From: Ulva prolifera
Taxonomy: Eukaryota; Chlorophyta; Ulvophyceae; Ulvales; Ulvaceae
Direction of reading: 5' to 3'
Length of the DNA: 64,000 nt
NCBI GenBank assembly: GCA_023078555.1
Contig: CM041196.1
Location: 7,079,985-7,143,984 of the forward strand
The notes beneath the pieces are model-generated. The model did no database searches. It had not been told where the DNA came from and saw only the letters and a list, made by a program, of their open reading frames with translations. Shown in pieces: positions 13,401 through 24,078 of this stretch. The position numbers and the translations under genes were made by a program. The first letter of the stretch is position 1. The number at the start of each line of letters is the position of its first letter.

Positions 13401-16400
13401 AGGATGTCGCGGATCATGAGCTGCGTCTCCACGGTGCCAAAGTCGAGGAGCTGCCCTGGCTGCTCGACCTGGTACGTCAGGATGTTGTCGACGGGTTCCG
13501 CGGCGGGGTCGCCTTGCACGTTGGGCGTGTTGTCGATGCCGTCGGCCGCGAGGCCCCACACGAGGTCCGCGATCACTGTCGACAGCCCACCCTGCGGACA
13601 CCGCGCATGCGTTTCAGCGGTGTGTTCTGCGAGTCTACTTGCTTGCGGTCGGGAGGGCTATAGGGCAGGAGCCGGCATAGGTGCGGTTGTCTGGGGTGGT
13701 GAGCACGCTGGCCGTACCCGCTGGGTGGAGAATACAGGCTGCGTAGGGTCGAAGAAGTCCTCAGGGTTCTCGAGTGCCTCCTCCGGCCGCCGGAACGCCT
13801 CGAGCTCGCCGGCGATGCACGCCGTGCAGGTCGGCATGTTGTCGGCCTCCTTGCTGGAGCTGTACTTGAAGAAGAACTGCACATGCGATGTCTGCATCGG
13901 CAGCTACACGGACGTGCGTGGTCTGCATGATCGACATGCATGCAGCGGTTGGGTTCTGGGCAGCCACCCGGTCGCGGACACATGCAACGGCACACAATGA
14001 CGGCGCAGGGAGCACAATCAAGGCAGCAGTTTGCATGTCTGCGGGGGCCATGCGTCTGCTAGCACAAGCCAGGCACCAGGTCAGGCAGTCCGACATTCAA
14101 CATGCATGCGAGCGACATGGCAGTGCCGCAGTGCGGCTGCCACCACAGCACAGGCACAGCACAGCACGCAGCACAGCGCCGGCACCGGCCCGGCGGACTC
14201 GGCCGCCCGACCGCGGCGCGTGGGCCCCCGGCCGTGCTGCGTGCTGTGTAGCGGTCGGCGCACCTGCACGTTGTGGTCACTCTCGAACAGCGGCGGCTCG
14301 CTCGTGGGCGGGGACTCGAGCTTCGCGGTGCCGATGATGCCGAGGATCGTCACGATGATGCATGCCGCGATCGTGAGCCAGCGCACGCGGAAGATGACGT
14401 CGAACATCCAGCCGACGTACTTGCGCATGTCGAACGTGTGGCCGCAGCAGACGTACGAGTTCGCCTTAGCCACCTCCGCGAGCTCGTCCCATGGGATCAC
14501 GATCTTCGGCTCGCGCTTAGGGTGCAGCAGCCGGTGGCGCATGATCTCGTTTGTGACGCGCTTCGGCTTGTAGAAGGGCAACACGACTTGCTTGAACTCG
14601 AGCGCGCGGGGAGCCTGGCCTCCGGATACGAGCCGCAGCGTCGCGCCGGCGCCGCCCGGCGCTGCCGTCCCGGCCGAGCCCCCGCCCCCCATGCAGCAGC
14701 AGCGCAGCAGCGTGCACGAGCAGAACGTGCACTTCCCGGCCGCCTCCCGGGCGCGCCGCGGGAACTCGATGTGGTAGTCCCACACCGCGAGGCAGACGGG
14801 CAGCCACGTCACGGCCAGCACGTAGTTCACAATCACGAGGACGGCGAGGAGGAGGCCGAACGACTGGATCGCGGGCACGGGCGAGAACACGTTGGCGGCG
14901 AAGGCGAACGCGGACGTCGTGGAGGTGGCGAGCATCGCGCCGGAGGCCTTGGAGAAGGCGTGAGTGAGGCGGGTGTCGAGCGCGAAGTGGCCCATGAAGG
15001 GGCGGGTGTTCTGGAAGAAGGAGACGCTGACGAAGATGTCGTCGAGGCCGATGCCGAGGATGACGAAGGGCGCGAGGAAGTGGATGAAGGTGATGTACTC
15101 CCAGTCACGGGGGCGCGCGTAGATGAGCCACGCGATCGGGAACGACACCTGCATGCACCCGCCCTGCGCCGTCACACGGGTTGGGGGGTCATGAAATACA
15201 ACAGCGTTCGGTCGTGTGCACATCCTTGCTGATTCGTTACAGCCCAGCGGGTGATAACACACAACAGCCGTCGCTGTTCAGGGTGAGATGGGTAAAAATT
15301 TGATACGCGGTAGCTCAGCTTCTTACATGTAAATAAGCCATCAGTTTTGAAAACCACTAAAATTTCCGGGATTTATTATGGTATGCTAAGTTTACTTCTG
15401 ATGATTAGTGACATGCAAGAAAAACTCCTGTAAGACCACGAGGAGGTGGGTGTTACTGCCCCTTCCCACTACCACTGTTTGTGACTCAACACACGTGATG
15501 TAGCAGCAGCACAGATCAAAGGGAAACTGGTTCTGCAGCAGTGCGTGTTGTCAGCAGGTCCAACATAAAACACGAACATCTGTCAAACAGTATACAACGA
15601 CGGTCACACGGCTGGGCCGCGTGCCGCGCATACGAGGAATCACCTCAGCACCAAGAGGCGCAGCACCCAGCAGGGGCGCAAGTCAATCGACAGCCAGCGG
15701 GAGCGCACGATGATCTGGAAGAGGCCGGCGACCGTCATGAACCACGAGCCGGAGCCGAGGCGCAGCATTGCCGCCGCAAACACCATGGAGAGGACCGCCC
15801 AGTACAGGTCCTCGTTGATCTGGCGGTTGATCTGGCGCGTGTTGATGGTGTTCTCGCCGTAGTTGATGATGATCGAGTCGCTCTGCTCGTCCTCAAACAG
15901 GTCGATCAGGTCTGCACGATGGCAGCGCTTCAGGCCGATACACACATCACGCCACACGCAGCAGTGTCGTCAGCCCCACGCCGTGGACTGTGAGTGGCCG
16001 CGGCAGATTCTCGCAACCATGGCACCCCTTGGAGCACAGCCACAGCGGTTGTCGGCACAGTTTGCCCGACCCCATCCTGGGCAGTGTTGGGTCGATTTGC
16101 AGCTTTTCCAGGATTGCCACCCCGAAATTAGATCTGAATATTCGGAATTGTTCTATGTGATCGGGCCCGATGACCCAACACTGATCCTGGGTCAAGGCCG
16201 TCGTAACCTTGATGTCGACAACATTGCAAATGCTGAAGAATTTACCGACGCTGGCACGCGGCACCATCACCATCATGACAGGCAAGCGGAGCGAGTGTGC
16301 CTTGCCAGCAACACATACGTGCGCTAGGCGGGTCGTCGCTCACAGCGAGCCGTCGGGGCCGTCGGGCGGAGGATTAACACCCACCCTGCCGCATCACTGC

Positions 16401-19400
16401 CACCGCGCAGCCACGAGGCGGTGCGGGTCGTGACGCGCGGCCACGCCGCCACTGGCGGACGCGAGGGGAGGGCAAGCAGGTGCGGAGAAGGCGCGCACCG
16501 TCGATCATGCGGTCCTCGTACGTCTTGTCGCCGGGGGCCTCAGAGAAGAGGATGATGGAGCGCAGCCACTGTGCGTCGCGACCGTCCGAGTCGATGTCGA
16601 AGAAGTACGTGAAGTTGCCCTCCACCAGCGACGCCGCCGTCTCGGGCACCTTCAGCGTCTGCCTGCATGCATGCTCGCGCTCGCATGATGCGACTCAGCA
16701 TGCGAGGCCACACCGCTGATTCAACGGTGGCTGACTATGCGAGTTGGGGGGAGGGGGGGGTGCACGACACGGGCAGCTCGGCGTGCATAGAGGCGGAGCT
16801 GTGTGCTGTGTGGTGTGTGCATGGGGCGCGGCCACGCTGTTGATCCCGCGGCTGGGTGTTGTACCGCGACTTCAACACCACAGCGCAAGATCACAAGGGT
16901 CCGCACGTGTCGCCAATCTGGAAGTCTCCGGTGAGCAGGGTTTCCTCGGTGGTGTACACGAGCGTCGCGAAGCTGAAGGGCAGCAGGCAGCCGTTGGCGT
17001 CGCGGCCGCCGCCCTCCGCGTCTTTCGCGCAGATGTCCTTGTACGCAGGGTGGTCCATCACCTTCTGCTCCACACTGCGCGCCTGCACACACCAAGCCGC
17101 CCACACTGGTTTCAACCGCGAATGGAAGCCACCTGAAGCCACCTCTTGACTCATCTGTTGTAGGGGTTGGGTTGTGTTGTACGTCGCAGGCTGACACAGC
17201 GGCCCGAGCAGTCTGCGCCACTCCGACCGACTGCAGACACAGCACAGCCCGCGCAGCACGCGCAGCACGCGCAGCGCACCTTGGCCACGAGGTCCTCGTT
17301 GATCGCCGTCGCGCCGCTGGAGAACCGGTAGAACACGACGAGGAAGCGCGTGACTCCGCTGCCCTCCAGCAGCTGCGTGAGGCCGCGGCCGCGCCGCCCG
17401 AGCGCGGCGGCGGCCTCCTGCCATGCCGCCGGCCCCGGCATGCGGCCGCGCACGTCCGCCCCCATGCCCCCCATCAGCAGCCTCCTCCGGCCCCCAAACC
17501 CATCCCGACTATCGGCTTCATCCCCGCCGTCCGGCGTATCTCCGCCATCAAAATCGCCTCCTCCATCATAATTGTCTCCGCCATCAAACGTGTCTCCACC
17601 ATCATTGTTGTCTCCACTGTCGGGCCCATCCCCGCCGTCTGACGTGCCTCCACCATCAAAATCATCTCCTCCATCAGTCGTGTCCCCGCCATCGGGGCTG
17701 TCTCCGCCATCAGACGCATCCCCAGCATCACCATCGTCTCCCGCCTCCGGCTCGCCGTCATAGTTGTCGTCGCCATCGCCACTATCATCAGGCTCCGCCT
17801 CACCGTCGCCTTCCTCCAACGGCTCCCGCGGCCGCCGGCCGCTGGCGGCGCTGCCGCCGTCCGCCGCGCCGCCGTCACTCCGCTCCTGGCTCGCAGCCGA
17901 CACCGAGTTCGGCCGCACGACGTAAAACGAGTTCTCGTCTTCGAGGGTGTCGACGGCGAATGACCGCGCCGCGACGGGGTGGTCCTTGATCTGGAGCGTG
18001 TCGAAGTTGGTTTCGGCGATCGGCCGGAACGCCGGTAGCGCCGCGGCGGCCGCGGCGGCGAGGAAGAAGACGAAGAGCACCGTCAGCCAGAGGCTGGGGC
18101 ACTTGCAGATGATGGATGCGATGAAGCTTGGGTACGTGTCGCTGCACAGCAGCGGCGGTGGGCGTCAGAGTGGGCCTGTTTTGAAGCCGCAGGTCGAATG
18201 ACTTGCCAGTAAATTGGGGAGTATTGCCCTGGGACCTCGATGGCGATGCGACACAGCTGCTGGGAGCCTGAATGGGCGGACAGGCTCACAGTGTAATTTT
18301 GCCATGGTGGTCTACGTGCCTACGTGCGACAGGCCGGCAGTGTGGCGCCGCAGCGGCATAGCGATCGCGTCACTGGTTTGCCACACACGGCCGCCCACGC
18401 TGTGATTGTGTGGGTGTGTTTGTGTCCTGTGGTGCTACCTGCCTCTCTGGCTTTGTTCTTGTAATACATGGCCGCCCAACTCGTCTGCATATGATGAGGC
18501 TAGTGTTTGAATCCAAAAGATTTACTCTAGCTAGATCTGGATGAGGCCCATGGGGTGCTTTGTGGCTGCTGCCTTACATCAAACAAACTGCAGCATCATG
18601 AGCTCTCTGCATTGTGCATGCTCGAATGGGTCAACATCTCATGAAGATCTTTGTGACAACGTGAGATGGAATAGGATGAGCTTAAGTCGCTCGCTGATTT
18701 CACACCCAGCTGAGAGCTGCTTGTGCACGCGTTATCATTAGGCGTCCCAGTCGCCCTCCGAGAGCCTGCAGCCGAGCGCAGCTACGGCCCTTATACAGCT
18801 GCAAGCGGCTACAGCTTGATGCTTGGCGACAGCGTAGCAAGCACGATAACAAACTCGCTCTCGTGATGCGTTATGAGGCTGTTAACGCGGCTGCCGCAAT
18901 CGTCAGCCAGCCACGCTGCTCATGCATACGAGGCCACAGGTGACCACAGAGGGCACACGGATGTATGCATGGCATCGGCAGGCCGCGGCCTGGTTACTCA
19001 CCACAAACTGAACTGCTGCCCTGGCACAGAACACCTGCTCGACAGCGAAACATGCACACTGGACCACGACAGGCCTGCCCTGTGCGCATTCGCAGCAAGC
19101 AAGCATGTTGTGCACAGTCAGTATACCTCAGCAACTCTCCTTGTCACTAGGGCTTTTGATTCAAGTCACACACAGTGTCAAAGAGCCATTTGTCGTTTTC
19201 AGGTTGCGCGACTGTGACCAAGGTACCCAATACTGCAACCACGGTAGACCTCAGACCCCCAAAGCACACCCAGGCCGCTCACATGTGTGCCGCAGAAGCC
19301 AACACTGGGCTGCATGGTAGGCAGTCCACTGCCACAGAGCCTGAGGAACCAGCAGCCAGCCAGCAGCAGGACAACAGCTGTGACCCTTCAGCGGACACCG

Positions 19401-20300
19401 ACGACAAGACCCTCTAGGAACCCGAATTGAAGATGCGGGCATAATGCCGTATCTATCAGGGCAGTGCCACTTGCAAGCACAGGGGCCGCTCGGATTCCCA
19501 CACTGGGCGGAAGAGAGGTGTGAAAGAGGTGTGAAACGAAGGTGTGGGGGGCACACTTGAGCTCTCGCAGCGTCGGGTCTGACTCGGAGTCTGGCCCGAT
19601 TTCATTGAGCTTCTTGAAGTCTGGGACCACAGCTGGCGAGTACCCGACTGGGCCTGCAGGCTCCATCGCGGCTCCTCCACCCCAGCTGCCATGCGGGTGC
19701 TGCAAGTACGCCAGATTCGGAGGCAGTGCTGCTGGAGCAGCCCCTGGGTAGGCTGCGCCCCCCGGTGCAGAAGGGGCGTTTTTGCCCTGCTCCTGGCTGT
19801 ATGGAGAGTAGCCACGGGCAGCCTCAGGGGCGGTGCCGGGAGATGGGTAATCTCCTGCCACAGACATGTGCTGTGGGGGCGGAGGGTGGTCATATGCTGC
19901 CTTGGCATAGTCGGGATGTGCAGCCATGCCAGGAGATGGTGATGCTGGGCGCTGCTGGTATGGGTTGCTCGGCTTTGGTGCACCAGCGCTGCTACGACGA
20001 TTTGCGTCTCCACCTGCTTGCGGAGATCGATGTCCCGCTGCAGCGCTTCGCGGCTGCCTGGAGTCGGTCTGTTTCATTCGGGCTTGTGGATCTTCCCGAC
20101 TTCTGCTGACGTTCGGATCCCCTGGTCGCGCAGCTCTCCCACCAGACGGGCTAGGCGAATTCCTTGGCCTCGAAGCATTGCTTTCCGGAGGCGTAAAGAC
20201 GTTGCTTGGCGTCTCAGGGCTGCGTGCTGGATCGTTGGTAGCTGCAGAGGGAGGTGGGTAGTACTCTGGTGGTCTGGCTTCACGCGCACCTTTACCACCC
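10447..20300 (-). CDS. Dispatched/Patched-like RND-SSD membrane protein, 12 exons mapped
   Basis: Exons from 5' to 3' are 19557-20300, 17280-18141, 16907-17082, 16499-16662, 15709-15911, 14264-15148, 13718-13876, 13142-13591, 12610-12837, 11810-12222, 11201-11513 and 10447-10713, and every junction keeps phase. They encode about 1,620 residues; a further 5' exon with the start codon is missing, since the first mapped exon begins at an acceptor. Order: a Pro/Ser/Ala cytosolic N-terminus (to about 250); TM1 (about 263-285); a large first extracellular loop with an Asp/Gly repeat (about 353-465); a sterol-sensing-type five-TM block with GIGLDD at 748-753; a second loop; and a second TM block with GLSVDF (D1383). 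Two extra C-terminal TMs and a charged tail follow. The paired intramembrane Asp motifs are those of RND transporters such as Dispatched and Patched, which couple cation flow to lipid or sterol-linked cargo export. The substrate here is unknown. Confidence 0.87.
12565..12586 (+). repeat. Poly-G tract (22 nt), poly-C on the coding strand of an intron
   Basis: An uninterrupted run of 22 G lies about 25 nt inside the intron that follows the exon 12610-12837 of the Dispatched-like gene. On the transcribed RNA it is a C tract just downstream of the GTGCGT donor. Confidence 0.95.
16082..16183. mobile_element. hAT-like MITE, 102 bp, in a Dispatched-like intron
   Basis: The element begins CAGTGTTGGGTC and ends with its exact 12-bp inverted complement. 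It is flanked on both sides by the 8-bp sequence ATCCTGGG (16074-16081 and 16184-16191). Eight-bp target duplications and a 5'-YARNG terminus (CAGTG) fit the hAT superfamily. There is no coding capacity, so it must move with a transposase encoded elsewhere. It lies in the intron between the exons ending at 16499 and starting at 15911. Confidence 0.85.
17520..17815 (-). repeat. Asp/Gly-rich coding repeat (DGGD units) in extracellular loop 1
   Basis: Within exon 2 of the Dispatched-like gene the minus strand encodes an almost uninterrupted series of DGGD/DGGG units separated by two to five variable residues, roughly 100 residues long. The DNA is a degenerate minisatellite of about 15-18 nt units (GGCGGAGA and TCATCAGA variants). 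The Asp density suggests Ca2+ or other cation binding on the extracellular side, but that is inference. Confidence 0.8.
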
Positions 20301-21276
20301 CTGTACACCAGAAGAATGTTGATATATATGTCTGAACGTGCGCATCTACGCAGCAACGCGGAGAAAAGTTCAGCCGGGGTCCAGAGCTAGGTATGCATGC
20401 CTCGCCGAAAGCAGAATGTGGGCAAGATGTTGCCGGGAAGATTTGTATACAGCACTGTTATCAATCAGACGGAGTAAAGAAAGCATATGGTGTAGCTGGT
20501 TAACGATCTGTTGATGCGGACCTGGAACGGGACGAACGCTCGAACTGGGTGTATCTATACCGGCGAGCAAGGAAACCCAGTGACGGCAGGGGTTTTTTTG
20601 TTTATATTGAGGCAGATCGTTGTTGAGTCTGCGCGTGATTATGCTTACTCAGAGATCCACTCCGCTGTGGCAAAGGGCTGGCGCACCTCATGACTGCAGC
20701 CTGCAGCGAATGGCAATATCTGTTGCTTCCGGACTACCAGCTCATCAAACTATGTTGAGCATATCATCGTGTACGCCATGACGATACTATCTGCCACAGG
20801 TGGTCGGGAGATGACAGGGACGAAGCGCCCGCACGTGCTGTGTATGTTATCGAAGAACGTACAAGAGTATGGCGTCCCAATGGGAGTGATCAGTATGTGA
20901 AGGCATGTGCATGCTAATGATATCGTAGCTGCTCAGCGCTGGTAGTCCACTCGGTGTTGGGTGGTTCACATTCGGTTCCGAACCCGAACAGTTGGCGTGG
21001 CTGGCTGTACTTGCGTCGTGTGGCGACGAGTGCGTACTCGGTACGAGTTCCCAGTTGGCTGGGCGCTCCCCAAGAGTGTACCAAACCCCGAGCAGCATGC
21101 AAGTCCTGCTTTCGCCGCCAGAATACACTGGTCCAGAACTTATCCAGTTACGGCTGCCAAATTCGGGCTCGTCTACGACACAGCATTCAAATACCATTGC
21201 AATCGTGCGTGCACTGCATCCCTCGAGATAGTGAGACACTGCGAGACACAGGCACGCCATCTTGTCAGCTCTTCAA
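20301..21276. other. Region upstream of the Dispatched-like gene, no gene assigned
   Basis: The missing first exon and promoter of the Dispatched-like gene should lie here, but no convincing start exon was found. The sequence is less GC-rich and its open frames look random. Confidence 0.4.
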
Positions 21277-22213
21277 TAAGGTCCGCCAAAAACGTATTCG
21301 TATGAAATGCCGTATACGTATTAAAGGCGGTCATCGTAGTATTTATTTTCGTTTCTCATACGGTCCTACGGTGCGTTTCATACGGTCATACGGTGACCCA
21401 TGTACGCTATATACGGTGACCCATGTACGCCATATACGGTGGTCATATACGCCATATACGGCTGTCATATACCCCATATACGTTGGTCATATACGGTCAA
21501 GTACGGGTCCACTACGAGCATATGAGGCGCCGCGGCGCTTCATACGCCTGCTTTGCCTTCTGCCCAAGCCGGCGTGCAGCGCATCAGCCCTTTGCCGAGC
21601 TTGCCCACAAGCCATATATGCTGATGTCTGGTAGATTGCGAGCGCAGCTGGACTGAATGGGGTCAGTTGTATGTGAAGGCACGCACAAACCTGGGACTAG
21701 CACGTGCCTGTGACCTCATCTGCATCAAGCAGAATGACAGGCTGGCACGTGGAAAGCCTGTCAGTATGGGGGACTTAGCTGTACTGCTTGACACGATTGA
21801 TGAACTGTGAGAGCTTGTGTAATCATGTGCAGCTGAGCCAGTTTACTGTGTTGGGTACTGGACTCTTTTTTATCAATCTGCACAGCATACGTAGTACTGT
21901 ACAGTATGTGCAGATTCCAGAGCATCAAACACGGTGCAGAGATGGTTAGAACACTCCCACAACATCATGGGGCCTAGCACGTACTCTCAGCATGCAATCA
22001 AGCAACCGTATATGTCAAACGTATAAGTCATCGAGGTCATGTAAGGTACATTATACGGGCATACGGTGCAATATACGCTTATACGGCACCATATACGCTT
22101 ATACGGCATCATATGCGCCATACGGTGCAATATACGGTATCATTAAACATTCTGATTTCATACGACGTAGGCAACGTAGGAGACTTGGAATTATACGTTT
22201 TTGGCGGACCTTA
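21277..22213. mobile_element. Non-autonomous hAT-like DNA transposon, 937 bp
   Basis: Terminal inverted repeats of 21 bp begin TAAGGTCCGCCAAAAACG (21277-21297 and, inverted, 22193-22213). The element is flanked by a perfect 8-bp direct duplication CTCTTCAA (21269-21276 and 22214-22221). TAAGG fits the hAT 5'-YARNG terminal rule. Subterminal regions on both sides are packed with variants of CATATACGG (about 21300-21510 and 22040-22180), the kind of repeated motif that hAT transposases bind. No transposase frame is present, so it is a deletion derivative or MITE. Confidence 0.9.
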
Positions 22214-22732
22214 CTCTTCAACTGTCCTCACAAGGATGCAGCAGGACAGGCCGAATGCTCTGAAAGTAACGCACAAGAAATTCACCTCCCGTGTTGCATC
22301 ACCAATTTTCCATTGCTTCAGCCAATTTGTACACATATACCAGCTCCACGCCCACAACTCAAGCAGGCGCATACACGCACCAATTGAGTACTGAGTACGA
22401 TCGAGTATGTACAGCAGGACAGCCACTCCGCAACACAAGCGCAATTCCACAGTGCACCAGTGAATCCCAAACATGCAGGCTCCTTGAGTCACAAAACTGG
22501 CGCCCCTGGAACCCGCACGCTGTTTGTGTGCAACTGTCAGCGGGGACGCCTGGAGCCCCAGGATGGAATACCACGCGACCTCGCCACTGCAGTTGCTTGC
22601 GACGCCGCAGTAGCTATGCAGGGCCTGTCTCAAGGTAATCGCCCATGCCTCAAGGTGATTGCCCTGTGTGCGGTGGTGTGTATGCGCATGCCTCCAGGCG
22701 CACGTAGGCGCTCGTGGCCCTCGAGTCCGGAG

Positions 22733-23301
22733 CAGGGCTCTACATCCCGATCGGTTTCCCGACGAAAAATTGGGAAAAGGCAAAAAAACCGACGGTGAGC
22801 GAAGCGAGTCTCGGTTTCCCCCGAGAAGCCAGGGGGGGGGCCGGCGGGGGTGCCCGACGGCCGCCAACGGTGCTTTTCGGGATACCCCGACCAATGCCGA
22901 CAGCTTGTCGGGATCCCGAAATCCTGTCGGGCCTGAAGGCACCGGATGTACATTGCAATGACAGAGCATTCATCAGGTGAGTCGCAACCAGGTTGCTTGC
23001 TGCTTGCGCATTGCGACAATGACCTTGCTTTCGTTCGGGTTCACTGGTCAAGGGCCGAAGCGCAGGCGCAGGCCTAGGGCCGAAACTCCTGCATCAGCCG
23101 ACCAGGGCAGCAACGAAGCCAGTTGTTCGTTGATTCGTTGCTTCGTAAAACCCGAAAATTGTTTTTGACACCCCCGATAGAACCTGAGGAGGTCGGCGGG
23201 CAACCCGATATCCAGCAGGGTGCTTTTCGGGGCCAGCCCGACAAAAATTGGGTATGGCTTCGGTTTACCCCGACAAGAAAAAACCGGCTTGTAGAGCCCT
23301 G
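22733..23301. mobile_element. Non-autonomous hAT-like DNA transposon, 569 bp
   Basis: It begins CAGGGCTCTACA and ends with the exact 12-bp inverted complement. A perfect 8-bp duplication GTCCGGAG flanks it (22725-22732 and 23302-23309). CAGGG obeys the hAT YARNG rule. Inside, CCCGAC/GTCGGG hexamers recur in both orientations, and a G run lies near 22835. No transposase is encoded. It sits about 510 bp from the 937-bp element but has unrelated ends, so it belongs to a different family. Confidence 0.9.
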
Positions 23302-24078
23302 GTCCGGAGCGCCTGTGCGCTTGAGGCGCAGGCCCCATACATACAGTGCAGCGCCCGTGCAGCAATCGCGATGCCAAACTACACAATGCTACGTGCTAGA
23401 AGTCCGTGATACAGTGGACGCATCACACTCTTTCCATGGGCAATGTTTCCGACCTCATTCGTTCAGCTACCTTTCTTATTGTTGTCCCGAGTCACTGCAT
23501 TGAAAGTTGCTGCATCAATGTCTACGATCCCTCCATTGCCTGTGCCCAGAGTACTCAGGCCGATTCATTTGAGGGCCTGGCATGATCATGATGCCTGCAG
23601 CTGGTTGTTTGAGAACTCCTCAGAGCTGCTCTTCGGCTGTGTGCCGTACGGCGCGTCTGTGGCGTATGGCTCACATTTCCTCTGCACACGTGGCAAAATG
23701 TACATACGCAGCTTTCGTGCCACTGTCAACAAAGGCGCATACGGCACCAGGTGGTCTGCCGCTTGAGGCGTCCTGTGGGGACTGCTGCAAGCCGCTCCGC
23801 GACACCAATTGCAATGATCTTCAACATGCATCGCCACGTCACGGATCGGTGCCATATTGGGGCGTGGCTAGACGTCGTGTTAAGGGCGTGTGTTGCTTGC
23901 TTGTAAGGTACTCCATAATTCAATGTCTCTGGGCAGCCGTGCCGACTGTGCTGTGTGCCGCACGCTTTGCGACATTCGTGAGCGCACAAATCGAACGTGC
24001 AAGCGGCGGATGCCACGCTGATGGGCACGTGGTTTACAGACTACTCATCGTCGAAATGAATTTCCACGAGCTGCTGAA
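23302..24078. other. Region before the RCC1 gene; possible extra upstream exon
   Basis: An open frame at about 23518-23766 contains a segment (YGSHFLCTRG) resembling the end of an RCC1 blade and could be an upstream exon of the RCC1 gene. No splice consistent with the mapped exons was found, so it is left unassigned. Confidence 0.3.

Noticed and set aside
20301..23600. hAT transposase gene within the transposon-rich interval
   Set aside because: No frame in either element or between them shows transposase motifs; both elements are non-autonomous.
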